DNA from: Pseudomonas versuta
Lineage (GTDB): Bacteria; Pseudomonadota; Gammaproteobacteria; Pseudomonadales; Pseudomonadaceae
Assembly (NCBI RefSeq): GCF_001294575.1
Contig: NZ_CP012676.1
Coordinates: 1,674,001 to 1,738,000, forward strand
Length of the DNA: 64,000 nucleotides
Direction: 5' to 3'
In this document: piece by piece, positions 45,441 to 54,204 of the stretch
How positions within the stretch are numbered: the first letter of the stretch is position 1
Layout of the letters: every line of letters starts with the position of its first letter
Translations under genes and position numbers: made by a program
Notes under the pieces: model-generated
What the model was told of the DNA's origin: nothing
The model's input: only the letters and a program-made list of their open reading frames with translations
The model's database searches: none

Positions 45441-45591
45441 ACGGGTTCCTGATCAGATGTAACAAAATATTATCGGGCCGGAGGCTAACAGGGGATTGTG
45501 ACGGCGCCGTGGCAGCAAGTCGACCTTGAGGAAGATTTCATCCCATATATAGGGTTATTAAGCCACATATTGAACTGTCGTCGAGACTGGT

Positions 45592-45608
45592 TTATGGTCT
45601 GGCCATAA
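45592..45608. promoter_or_regulatory. inverted repeat upstream of the ACS-family MFS gene
   Basis: TTATGG (45592-45597) and CCATAA (45603-45608) form a perfect 6-bp inverted repeat with 5-base spacing, with looser extension (TGGT/ACCA) on both sides, 58 bases before the gene. It is a possible operator; the cognate regulator is unknown. Confidence 0.35.
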
Positions 45609-45665
45609 CCAAGGGATCAGGCGGCTGTCGGGTTCCGAAAATAAATACAACAAGAGGTTTTCCCC

Positions 45666-47006
45666 ATGACAGGTCCTTCGCTGGACAGTTGTCTGCATGC
45701 CAGCACCATGAAGAAGCTCAATCTGAAGCTGATTCCCTTCCTGATGCTGTTGTACATGGTGGCTTACATTGATAAGTCGAACATTTCGGTGGCGGCGTTA
45801 ACCATGAACGCCGACCTGGGGCTCAGCGTGCGGATGTATGGCATCGGCGTGGGTCTGTTCTTCCTCACCTACATTCTGTTCGAAGTGCCCAGCAGCATCA
45901 TCCTGACCCGGGTCGGTGCACGGCGCTGGATTGCCCGGATCATGATCACCTGGGGCATCATCGCTGCCGGCATGAGCCTGATCCAGAGCGCCAACCAGCT
46001 CTACGTCATGCGCCTGTTGCTGGGCGCGGCCGAAGCCGGTTTCACCCCCGGCATCATCTACTACCTGTCGCAGTGGTACCCGCGCAGTGACCGGGCCAGG
46101 GCCATGTCATGGTTCTACATCGGCGCGGCTCTGGCGTCGGTGATCGGGTTGCCGCTGTCGGGTGCCTTTCTGCATCTGGACGGTCTGCTGGGCATCAACG
46201 GCTGGCGGTGGTTGTTCTTTCTCCAGGGCATCCCTGCAGTGGCACTGGGCATTGTGGTATTGCGCTACATGCCTGACTCCCCGGCCTCTACCAACTGGCT
46301 CGACAGCGCGCAAAAAGCCTGGCTCAGCCGCACCATGCAGGCCGAACAGGCGACCACCGTCATCTCGCACAAGGACGCCTGGCATGTGGCGTTTCGCAGC
46401 CGGCAGGTGTGGCTGCTGAGCCTGTTCTGGTTGCTACAGGCGTTCGGCACTATCGGGGTCACCCTGTTTTTGCCATTGATCGTGCAGTCGGTGTCCAAAC
46501 AGGGGTCGTTTATTGTCAGCCTGCTGTCGGCGATGCCGTTTTTCCTGGCTTGCGTATTCATGTACGCCAACGGCCGTCATTCCGACCGCACCGGTGAGCG
46601 CGGCTGGCACCTGGGCGGCCCGCTGTTGCTGGCCGGGATCATGCTGGGCCTGGCGGTGTTTACCGGCAATCAGTGGCTGGCCTACGTGATGCTGGTGGTG
46701 GCAGTTGGCCTGAACTGGGCGGCGACTCCGGTATTCTGGGCCACCACCACCGAGTATCTGTCCGGGCCTGCAGCCGCTGTTTCAATCGCCTTGATCAACT
46801 CCATCGCCAACATCGCCGGGCTTGGCCTGCCGCCCGTAATGGGCTGGATCAAGGACACCACCCATAGCTATGACTACGCCTTGTTGATGGTCGCCGTCGC
46901 CTTGTTGGCCGGTGGCATGCTGGGTCTGTACCTGGGCGGTCAACGCAAGCGCCAAGTCATGCGTGACGCCATCCTGGAGGGCCACAAAAATGTACACAGT
47001 GCTTAA
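45666..47006 (+). CDS. MFS transporter, anion:cation symporter (ACS) family
   Basis: 446 aa, 12 TM. It opens MKKLNLKLIPFLMLLYMVAYIDKSNISVAAL with the ACS signature after TM1, then GFTPGIIYYLSQWYPRSDRARAMSWFY in the TM4-5 region, typical of hexuronate, phthalate or tartrate carriers. AAGAGG precedes ATG 45666. The downstream 2-hydroxyacid dehydrogenase starts inside its 3' end, so the substrate is probably a hydroxy- or keto-acid such as a sugar acid. Confidence 0.88.
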   Translation: MTGPSLDSCLHASTMKKLNLKLIPFLMLLYMVAYIDKSNISVAALTMNADLGLSVRMYGIGVGLFFLTYILFEVPSSIILTRVGARRWIARIMITWGIIAAGMSLIQSANQLYVMRLLLGAAEAGFTPGIIYYLSQWYPRSDRARAMSWFYIGAALASVIGLPLSGAFLHLDGLLGINGWRWLFFLQGIPAVALGIVVLRYMPDSPASTNWLDSAQKAWLSRTMQAEQATTVISHKDAWHVAFRSRQVWLLSLFWLLQAFGTIGVTLFLPLIVQSVSKQGSFIVSLLSAMPFFLACVFMYANGRHSDRTGERGWHLGGPLLLAGIMLGLAVFTGNQWLAYVMLVVAVGLNWAATPVFWATTTEYLSGPAAAVSIALINSIANIAGLGLPPVMGWIKDTTHSYDYALLMVAVALLAGGMLGLYLGGQRKRQVMRDAILEGHKNVHSA

Positions 47007-47919
47007 AGTTGCGCGTTTGCCGGACATGCTCAGCGAGGGTTTACATGCCCGATATGAAGTATTGGAATGCAGTGAGAGCGGCAGCGAACTGGATGCGTCA
47101 AAGGCCCGGGGGATCCGCGCTCTGGTTGCCAATGGCGAGTCGCGGGTGCGGGCCGACTTGATCGGGCGGCTGCCCGACCTGCAAGTGATCGTGGTGTTCG
47201 GCGTCGGCTACGACGGTATCGATGTGGCGGCTGCCAGGGCTCGGGGCATTGTGGTGACGCACACGCCGGACGTGCTCACCGACGACGTGGCTGATTTCGC
47301 CATTACCCTGATGCTCGGCACTGCCCGGCGCATTGCCAAAGCCGATCAGTTCGTGCGTAGCGGGCAGTGGCAGCAAGGTCCGTTCGGCTTTACCCGCAAG
47401 GTCAGCGGGGCGCGGCTGGGCATTGTTGGCCTGGGGCGGATCGGCATGGCGATTGCCCGGCGCGCGGCGGCGTTCGACATGCGCATCAGCTACCACGGGC
47501 GTCGTCCGCTGGCGGTTGATTACCCGTACTACGCCTCGTTGACCGAACTGGCCGCCGCGGTGGATTTTCTGGTGATTGCCGTGGGCGGTGGAGAGTCGAC
47601 CCGGCACCTGGTCGATGCCAAGGTGCTCGCGGCACTGGGCAGTGAAGGCATCCTGATCAATGTGGGGCGCGGTAGCGTGGTTGACGAGGCCGCGCTTGCC
47701 AGTGCATTGGCCCAGGGGCGCCTTTTGGGGGCCGGGCTGGATGTATTCGAGGATGAACCGCGGCCCCATCCCGGCTTGCTGGCGCTGGACAATGTGTTGT
47801 TGGCGCCGCATATGGCCAGTGCCACCTGGGATACGCGGCGGGCGATGTCCGACCTGACCCTGGCCAATCTGGCCGCGCATTTTAGCGGTGCTGCTTACCC
47901 CACTCCGATCCCGGATTGA
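46990..47919 (+). CDS. D-2-hydroxyacid dehydrogenase (NAD(P)-dependent)
   Basis: 309 aa. The Rossmann motif GIVGLGRIGMAIARRAAAFDM is at ~residue 145. The catalytic triad regions are VGRGSVVDEAAL (Arg), VFEDEPRPHP (Glu) and LAPHMASAT (His). The group includes glyoxylate/hydroxypyruvate and 2-ketogluconate reductases. ATG 46990 with GGAGG upstream overlaps the MFS gene by 17 bases, so carrier and enzyme are coupled. Confidence 0.9.
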   Translation: MYTVLKVARLPDMLSEGLHARYEVLECSESGSELDASKARGIRALVANGESRVRADLIGRLPDLQVIVVFGVGYDGIDVAAARARGIVVTHTPDVLTDDVADFAITLMLGTARRIAKADQFVRSGQWQQGPFGFTRKVSGARLGIVGLGRIGMAIARRAAAFDMRISYHGRRPLAVDYPYYASLTELAAAVDFLVIAVGGGESTRHLVDAKVLAALGSEGILINVGRGSVVDEAALASALAQGRLLGAGLDVFEDEPRPHPGLLALDNVLLAPHMASATWDTRRAMSDLTLANLAAHFSGAAYPTPIPD

Positions 47920-47928
47920 ACTGCCATT

Positions 47929-48303
47929 TTATGGCGCGAGCCCTTGCGCTTGTTCTTGCAGACCGGTTTCGATCAAGCCGGCCAGGTGTTTGATGGCAGG
48001 TGCCTGCAGCTCGGCGCCGGCATGCAGTACATAACCCAGGGTCGGCATTGGCGGTAAGCCGTCAATGACCTTGAGGTTGCCCGGCAGCCCGATACGGGTA
48101 CGCAGGGTTACCCCAAGCCCGCCAGCGACAGCTGCCCAGAGGCCACCCACGCTGGGGCTGGTCAGGGCAATTCGCCACGGTATATTGGCTGCATCCAGCG
48201 CCCGGGTTGCAGCACTGCGCAACAGGCAGGGGGCATCGAACAGGACTAATGGCAGCGGGGTGTCCGTGAGTTGTGGCGCCGGCATGTCCCGCGGCCCTCT
48301 CAC
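47929..48303 (-). pseudogene. LysR family regulator, 3' remnant
   Basis: Only the C-terminal ~115 residues of a LysR effector domain are present: LPLVLFDAPCLLRSAATRALDAANIPWRIAL, SPSVGGLWAAVAGGLGVTLRTR and LPTLGYVLHAG-type strands, with a normal stop at 47929. The first ~175 residues, including the DNA-binding HTH, are gone. The start of this frame at 48303 runs into sequence that belongs to the opposite-strand tautomerase gene. The break is near 48275-48290. Confidence 0.8.
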
Positions 48304-48605
48304 AGAGCCTGCACGCTGCCTTGGTCGAGAGCTTCGACGTACCGCCGACAGACCGCTTTCAGGTGATCCATCAGCACGAAGCCGGCGAGTTGATATTTGA
48401 CCGTCATTACCCGCGCAGCGACGATTTTCTGCTGATCGAAATCACTGCCGGGCGTGTACGCGATACCGCGACCAAACAGCGCTTCTATCGATCCCTGGTC
48501 CAACGGTTGCAGCGTGAACCGGGTATCGATCCTGAGGACGTGATGGTGGTGATCACTACCACCGATGCCCAGGCACGGTCGTTTGGAGGAGGGCGGGGCA
48601 ACTAG
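48273..48605 (+). pseudogene. tautomerase family protein, 5' end missing
   Basis: From about 48287 the frame is a clear tautomerase (SQSLHAALVESFDVPPTDRFQVIHQH, SDDFLLIEITAGRV, FYRSLVQRLQREPGIDPEDVMVVI, ending SFGGGRGN). The N-terminal ~15-20 residues, with the catalytic Pro1 of the family, are missing. The preceding MAPACPA comes from the fused LysR fragment. The deletion that beheaded the LysR gene also took this gene's start and promoter, so it is most likely inactive. Confidence 0.78.
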
Positions 48606-48729
48606 CGCCGGTTTCAGGCTGTATCAGCTAAATGCGCGCCAGCTGTGACTGTCGACAGGACTGGCGCAATGCTAGGGTCGGCATTCAATTCCCGGCCGAT
48701 CAAAGCCAGCACAGACAAGGAACCCTTCC

Positions 48730-49215
48730 ATGGCGCTACCGACCCTGCATCTTTTATGCGGCAAGATCGCTTCCGGCAAATCGACCCTGGCCAAAACCCT
48801 TGCCGTCGAGCACCGGGCCATTGTGCTGAGTGAAGACCAGTGGTTAGCCCGGCTTTACCCGGGTGAAATCAACTCGATCGCTGACTATGTGCGATACGCA
48901 CGGCGGATTCGCGAGGTGCTGGGCCCTCTGGTGATTGGGGTGCTTGAGTCGGGTACCCCTGTGGTGCTGGATTTTCCTGCCAACACCGTCGCCGATCGTC
49001 AGTGGCTACTCAGCCTGGCGCAAGCGGCGCTGGTGCCGCACCGCTTGCATTATCTGGAGGTGGATGACGCTAGCTGCAGGGCCCGGCTGCATGCTCGCAA
49101 TGCGCAGGGCGAGCATGACTTTGCTGCGACTGATGCAGAGTTTGATCTGATCACCCGCTACTTCAGTGTCCCGCAAGCAGATGAGGGGCTGGTTATCGTG
49201 ACTCACCGCCCGTAG
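48730..49215 (+). CDS. small P-loop ATPase/kinase-like protein
   Basis: 161 aa. Walker A GKIASGKST at residues ~11-19, LSEDQWLARLYPGE with an acidic pair, VVLDFPANTVADRQW, and a C-terminal RYFSVPQADEGL. It is of the AAA_33/zeta-toxin-like or gluconate-kinase-like fold and probably phosphorylates a small molecule. ATG 48730 follows AAGGAA. It converges with, and overlaps by 23 bases, the MHS-family transporter gene. Confidence 0.82.
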   Translation: MALPTLHLLCGKIASGKSTLAKTLAVEHRAIVLSEDQWLARLYPGEINSIADYVRYARRIREVLGPLVIGVLESGTPVVLDFPANTVADRQWLLSLAQAALVPHRLHYLEVDDASCRARLHARNAQGEHDFAATDAEFDLITRYFSVPQADEGLVIVTHRP

Positions 49216-50566
49216 TCATCTCCAGTGGCCGGTAGTGCTGTTGGTCTGCTGCGCCCGGGGTTGCGGCACCGGCCTCATGCAGGGAAATCCTAGAGGTCTC
49301 CGGCAACGCCAGGCCACCGAGCAATGCCAGCAGGGCAACGGCGATCAGGTAAAACGCCGGTGAAAGGTTGCTGCCGGTGGTGCTGATCAGCCATGTCGCC
49401 ACCAGCGGAGCAGTGCCGCCGAACAGGGTGTAGGCCATGTTGTAGGTAATGGCCGACGCGGTATATCGGGTGCGGGTCGGGAAGGTTTCCGAGAGCAGGG
49501 CGGCAGTTACCACCCCGCATAGCACCGCACCGACCGCCAGCAGCATGACGCCGATGATGGACGCCGCGAAGCCGCCGGAACTGGCCATCAGCAACGATGG
49601 ATACACCACGACAATCAGCAGTGCACACGCCGTCATCACCGTGACCCTGCGCCCGACCCGGTCTGAATACAGCCCGGCCAGCGGGCAGATCGCGGCAGCA
49701 AACAGCAAGGCAATCAGCGATACCAGCAAGGCCGTTGCACGACTCAGGCCCCCGGCCACTTGCAGGTAAGTCGCGAAGTAAGTGGTGAACATATAGAAAG
49801 ACAATGCCGTCAGCGACACAAAGGCGCCCAGGCCACAGATAGCCCCGCCATGGTTGCGCAAGGTTTCCTTGAGCGGGGAGTGGGCCACCGCATGTTCCTC
49901 GGCCACCGCCTGGAATGCAGGGGTTTCATCCAGCTTCAAGCGCATGTAAAGCCCCACCAGACCCAGTGGCGCAGCGATCAGGAACGGCAGGCGCCAGCCC
50001 CAGTCGGCCATGGATTGTGCCGATAGCGACGCTTCGAGTGCATAGGCCACCACGGCCGCTGCAGCGAAGGCGCAGAAGGTCGATACCGGCAGGAAGCTGC
50101 CATACCAGGCCCGTTTATCATTCGGCGCGTGTTCCATGAGGTAGGCACAGGCACCGGCGTATTCACCCCCGGCGCTAAAGCCTTGAGCGCAACGGATCAG
50201 GGTCAACAGGATGGGGGCCATCACGCCAATGGCGGCATAGGCAGGCAGTACCCCGATCAGTGTCGTGGCCCCTGCCATCAACAGGATTGTCATTGCCAGG
50301 GTTCTTTTGCGACCGATACGGTCACCCAGCATGCCGAAGAAAATTCCGCCAAGGGGACGGAACGCAAAGGCTACGGCGAACACGGCGAAGGTCTTGAGCA
50401 GCGCGGCACTGGCATCGCCGCTGGGGAAAAACTGCTGGGCGATGGTGGTTGCCAGAAAGCCATAAACCGCGAAGTCGAACCACTCGACGAAGTTACCGAT
50501 GGCCGCGGCGGCAATGACTTTTCTCAGGGTTTTGGGGCTGACCTGCCCGGTGATGGCACTCGTCAT
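49193..50566 (-). CDS. MFS transporter, metabolite:H+ symporter (MHS) family
   Basis: 457 aa, 12 TM. MHS signatures are IAAAAIGNFVEWFDFAVYGFLATTIA, FRPLGGIFFGMLGDRIGRKRTL and QGFSAGGEYAGACAYLMEHAPNDKRAWYGSF, as in ProP, KgtP and citrate carriers. ATG 50566 (MTSAITGQVSPK) has GAGG seven bases upstream, better than ATG 50581. The substrate is probably an organic acid or osmolyte; no catabolic partner is adjacent. Confidence 0.9.
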   Translation of the reverse strand: MTSAITGQVSPKTLRKVIAAAAIGNFVEWFDFAVYGFLATTIAQQFFPSGDASAALLKTFAVFAVAFAFRPLGGIFFGMLGDRIGRKRTLAMTILLMAGATTLIGVLPAYAAIGVMAPILLTLIRCAQGFSAGGEYAGACAYLMEHAPNDKRAWYGSFLPVSTFCAFAAAAVVAYALEASLSAQSMADWGWRLPFLIAAPLGLVGLYMRLKLDETPAFQAVAEEHAVAHSPLKETLRNHGGAICGLGAFVSLTALSFYMFTTYFATYLQVAGGLSRATALLVSLIALLFAAAICPLAGLYSDRVGRRVTVMTACALLIVVVYPSLLMASSGGFAASIIGVMLLAVGAVLCGVVTAALLSETFPTRTRYTASAITYNMAYTLFGGTAPLVATWLISTTGSNLSPAFYLIAVALLALLGGLALPETSRISLHEAGAATPGAADQQHYRPLEMTTGGESR

Positions 50567-50672
50567 GCTGAACCTCGACATTTCATCAGAATGCTTTCGA
50601 TTATCGAGGCAGCCAGTGAAAGGGTTCGCTTCAAAAGTGTCATCGGCATAGTCAGCACCGACGCTTTGCTGC

Positions 50673-51386
50673 CTAGCCGCCTTTGGTCGAGACGATACTC
50701 GCCACCAGCCGTGGCTTGCAGTTCAGATAAGCCGAAGACTGCAGCCAGTGCTGGTCGGGGTACCAGGCAAACATGAACTGACCGTCCTTGAGTTTGTCTA
50801 CCACCTGGCGCGCCACTTGCGGGCGTACGGCAGGGCAGCCCTGGCTTCGGCCGATGCGGCCCTGGGTCTGGCTCCACAACGGGTTCACATAGCTGGCGGG
50901 GTGAATCACGATGGCCCGCTCACGGGCACTGTCATTGATACCCGGCTCCAGGCCGTCCATACGCAGCGAGTAACCGTTGGCACCCTGGTAACTCTCCTGG
51001 GTGCGGAACAGGCCAAGGCTGGATTGATGACTGCCTTCATTATTGGAGAATTGAGTGGCGAAGTTTTCCCCGGATTTTTGCCCGTGGGCCACCAGGTCGC
51101 GCAGCACCAGGGTCTGTTTACGCAAGTCGAAGATCCACAGGCGGCGGGCCGTGGAAGGTTGCGAATAGTCGATGACGGCAAGGTTCTGTGCGGGGCTGGC
51201 GCCATTGCTGACGGCGCATTGCATGGCACTGAGGGCGCTTTTAAGTGCCTGGGGATTGAGTTCCGGAGCGGCCTGGGCGAGGCTGTTGTAAAGCCCTGGT
51301 GAGGAAGTATTGGCGGCGAACGCTGGGCTGCACAAGGCTCCCAGGGTCGCGGCGACCAGAAAAAGTCGTCGCAAAGAAATCAGCAT
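50673..51386 (-). CDS. murein L,D-transpeptidase catalytic-domain (YkuD_2-type) protein
   Basis: 237 aa. Signal peptide up to SPAFA-ANT. The C-terminal half contains SLGLFRTQESYQGANGYSLRMDGLEPGIN, VIHPASYVNP and the catalytic GRSQGCPAVRP with its Cys, the hallmark of this family. Predicted to act on periplasmic peptidoglycan. It is divergent from a larger YcbB-type L,D-transpeptidase; the 134-base gap (51387-51520) must hold both promoters. Confidence 0.88.
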   Translation of the reverse strand: MLISLRRLFLVAATLGALCSPAFAANTSSPGLYNSLAQAAPELNPQALKSALSAMQCAVSNGASPAQNLAVIDYSQPSTARRLWIFDLRKQTLVLRDLVAHGQKSGENFATQFSNNEGSHQSSLGLFRTQESYQGANGYSLRMDGLEPGINDSARERAIVIHPASYVNPLWSQTQGRIGRSQGCPAVRPQVARQVVDKLKDGQFMFAWYPDQHWLQSSAYLNCKPRLVASIVSTKGG

Positions 51387-51520
51387 AGATTAAGAGTTTC
51401 CACTATTGAATTAGCTCCTGACGCTGCGTCGAGTTAATAGCGATCCTGTTTAGCTGCTAGCCTTCAGGACGGCTGTAATGGTGACCCCCAACGTGACGGC
51501 CATGGATTGGAGTAAAGCAG

Positions 51521-53080
51521 TTGATCAAAAAACACGCATGTTACTTGAGCATTGCCTTGCTCGTAGCGCCATTGGTCGCGTGGGCCGATGTGCTGCCAGA
51601 CCCGCCTGCCAACCCGTTGCAGCAGACCCTGCTGCAACTGCCCCAGGCCTGCCCGACACTGGCACCCGGCCTGACGCCTCAGACCCAGGCACTTTTGCAG
51701 GCCTTTTATGAGGGCCAGAACTACCAGCCGGTATGGGCGCAAGAAGGGCGCCTGACGGCTTTGCAGGCAGCCTTGTCACAGCTGGCCGACGACGGGCTGG
51801 ACCCGCTCAATTACCGGTTGCCCCAGGGCCAGGACCTGTGCGCCGACATCGGTACCAGTCGTCAATACCTGCAAGCCCTGCAGGACTTGCGTTTCGGTCG
51901 CCTGGCACAAAACCGTTTTGAACCGGTCTGGCACGCCAATACTGAAGAGCCTGACCGTCAGGCCGAACTCCTGGCAATCGCCGGGCCCGGGGTACAGAAC
52001 GTAGCCGGTGCTTTCGAACTGGCCCGCCCCGCGCTGGCGCAGTATCAAGACTTGCGCCGGGTCTATGCCCGGGAGCGCCAACAGCCGCTGCCCCAGTGGC
52101 AGTCGATCCCGGATGGCCCCTTGCTGCGCCCCGGCATGCAGGATGCACGGGTACCGGCACTGGCCAGGCGTTTGGCCAGCGAGGGTTACCTGAGTGCTCA
52201 GACGCAAACTGACAACAACACGTACTCCAATGAACTGGCCTCCGCGGTCAAGAGCTTTCAGCTCGATCACTCATTGCAGGCCGATGGCGTCATCGGGCCA
52301 GGCACCGTTAAAGAGTTGAACGTCAGTCCGGCAACCCGCCGCGAACAGTTGCGGATCAATCTGGAGCGTTTCCGCTGGATGGCCCGTGACTTTGAACCCA
52401 CCAGCCTGCTGGTCAATGTTCCGGCGGCACAGTTGACCGTCTACCAGAATGGCCAGCCGGTGTGGCAGACCCGCACCCAGGTAGGGCGGGCCGACCGCCA
52501 GACACCGTTGCTCAAATCCCGGGTGACGCGCCTGACCCTGAACCCGACCTGGACCATTCCGCCGACCATCTTCAAGGAAGACAAGTTGCCGCAGATTCGC
52601 CGCGATCCGTCCTTCCTGAGCAAGCATGACCTGCAGGTGCTCGACAGCAGCGGGCAGCCGCTGGCGGTGCAAAGTATCGACTGGGACCGTCCGGGCAACA
52701 TCCTGCTGCGCCAGGGTGCCGGGCCACGCAACCCGCTGGGGCGTATCGTTATCCGCTTCCCCAACCCGTTTTCCGTGTACCTGCACGACACCCCGAGCCA
52801 GGCCCTGTTCAGTAAAGGGCCGCGTGCCTTCAGTTCAGGGTGCGTGCGGGTGGAGTCGGTGTTCCAGTTGCGCGATTTGCTGGTGACCCCGGCGGAGAAG
52901 GCCCGGACCGAGGAATTGCTGGCCACCGGGCGCACCACCGAGTTCAGGCTGTCCAACCCGGTGCCGATCCTCATGACGTACTGGACAGCCCATGCCGATA
53001 AAAACGGCAAAGTGGTGTACTCGCCGGACATTTATAATCGTGACCCGGCATTGATATCGGCCCTGTCTGCCAAGCGCTGA
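51521..53080 (+). CDS. L,D-transpeptidase, YcbB/LdtD-like
   Basis: 519 aa periplasmic enzyme making 3-3 crosslinks in peptidoglycan. The start is a TTG at 51521 (MIKKHACYLSIALLVAPLVAWA, a good signal peptide) with GGAG upstream. A peptidoglycan-binding domain spans ~215-270 (VPALARRLASEGYL, KSFQLDHSLQADGVIGPGTVKELN). The catalytic domain follows, with HDTPSQALFSKGPRAFSSGCVRVES containing the His, Ser and Cys. Length is somewhat below E. coli LdtD (615). It is paired divergently with the YkuD_2-type gene. Confidence 0.92.
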   Translation: MIKKHACYLSIALLVAPLVAWADVLPDPPANPLQQTLLQLPQACPTLAPGLTPQTQALLQAFYEGQNYQPVWAQEGRLTALQAALSQLADDGLDPLNYRLPQGQDLCADIGTSRQYLQALQDLRFGRLAQNRFEPVWHANTEEPDRQAELLAIAGPGVQNVAGAFELARPALAQYQDLRRVYARERQQPLPQWQSIPDGPLLRPGMQDARVPALARRLASEGYLSAQTQTDNNTYSNELASAVKSFQLDHSLQADGVIGPGTVKELNVSPATRREQLRINLERFRWMARDFEPTSLLVNVPAAQLTVYQNGQPVWQTRTQVGRADRQTPLLKSRVTRLTLNPTWTIPPTIFKEDKLPQIRRDPSFLSKHDLQVLDSSGQPLAVQSIDWDRPGNILLRQGAGPRNPLGRIVIRFPNPFSVYLHDTPSQALFSKGPRAFSSGCVRVESVFQLRDLLVTPAEKARTEELLATGRTTEFRLSNPVPILMTYWTAHADKNGKVVYSPDIYNRDPALISALSAKR

Positions 53081-53118
53081 TGCCCGTTTCAACCTTGAAT
53101 TGATCTGCGAGACCTGCA

Positions 53119-54204
53119 ATGACTCAATGGCCCGACTCCTGTTTTACCGACCTGGTTGGCATTGCCCACCCGATCATCCAGGCCCCGATGCTGGGCGCGG
53201 GGGCGCCAATGATGATCGGCGTGGCCAAGGCTGGTGGGCTTGGCTCACTGGCCTGCGCCACGCTGACCCTGGACGCGGTGCGCGCCGAAGTGGCGGCCTT
53301 TCGTGAAGCCTGCGATCAACCGTTCAATCTGAATTTCTTCTGCCATCAGGCCCCGGAACCCGACGAGGCCCGGGCCCGGCAGTGGAAGTCTTTGTTCAAA
53401 GATTATTACCGCGAACTGGGAGTGGACTATGACGCGCCAACCCCGGTGTCGAGCCGTGCACCCTTTGATGAAGCCACTTGCGCACTGGTTGAGGAACTGC
53501 GCCCACCGGTGGTCAGTTTTCACTTCGGTTTGCCGGCCCCGCATCTACTGGCCCGGGTCAAAGCCTGTGGTGCCAGGGTTTTAAGTTCCGCCACCACCGT
53601 TGAAGAAGCGCAGTGGCTGGAGCGCAACGGCTGTGACGCAATCATTGCCATGGGTTACGAAGCCGGTGGCCACCGCGCGATGTTCTTGAGCAATGAGCTG
53701 ACGACCCAGATCGGCACCTTTGCCCTGGTGCCGCAGATTGTTGATGCGGTATCGGTGCCGGTGATTGCCGCAGGCGGGATCGCGGATGCGCGTGGCATTG
53801 CGGCGGCCTTTGCTCTGGGCGCCAGTGCGGTGCAAATCGGCACAGCATACCTGTTCTGCCTGCAGGCCAGACTTGCCCGGCCCCATTACCGCGCCTTGCG
53901 TGAGGCCGGTTCCAGCGAGACTGCACTCACCAACCTGTTTACCGGCCGCCCGGCCCGCGGCATCGTCAATCGGGTGATGCGTGAACTGGGGCCGATCAAC
54001 CCCCAGGCCCCGGAGTTTCCGTTGGCGGGTGGCGTACTGCTACCGCTCAAGGCCAAAACCGAGCCTGCCGGCTCCACAGATTTCATCAACCTGTGGGCGG
54101 GTCAGGCTTTCGCACTGAGTCCTGGACGCAGTGTCGAATTGTCGTCCGAGGAACTGACCCGCAAGTTGGTCGATGACTACACCGCGCGTTCCACATGTAA
54201 ATAA
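53119..54204 (+). CDS. NAD(P)H-dependent flavin oxidoreductase / nitronate monooxygenase family
   Basis: 361 aa TIM-barrel flavoprotein: IIQAPMLGAGAPMMIGVAKAGGLGSLA, SFHFGLP, GYEAGGHRAMF (FMN phosphate-binding Gly-rich loop) and VIAAGGIADARGIAAAFALGASAVQIGTAYL. Members oxidise alkyl nitronates or act as enoyl/2-nitropropane reductases. It sits tail-to-tail with the MFS gene of the aromatic operon (28-base overlap) and 38 bases after the YcbB gene, so its link to either is uncertain. Confidence 0.88.
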   Translation: MTQWPDSCFTDLVGIAHPIIQAPMLGAGAPMMIGVAKAGGLGSLACATLTLDAVRAEVAAFREACDQPFNLNFFCHQAPEPDEARARQWKSLFKDYYRELGVDYDAPTPVSSRAPFDEATCALVEELRPPVVSFHFGLPAPHLLARVKACGARVLSSATTVEEAQWLERNGCDAIIAMGYEAGGHRAMFLSNELTTQIGTFALVPQIVDAVSVPVIAAGGIADARGIAAAFALGASAVQIGTAYLFCLQARLARPHYRALREAGSSETALTNLFTGRPARGIVNRVMRELGPINPQAPEFPLAGGVLLPLKAKTEPAGSTDFINLWAGQAFALSPGRSVELSSEELTRKLVDDYTARSTCK

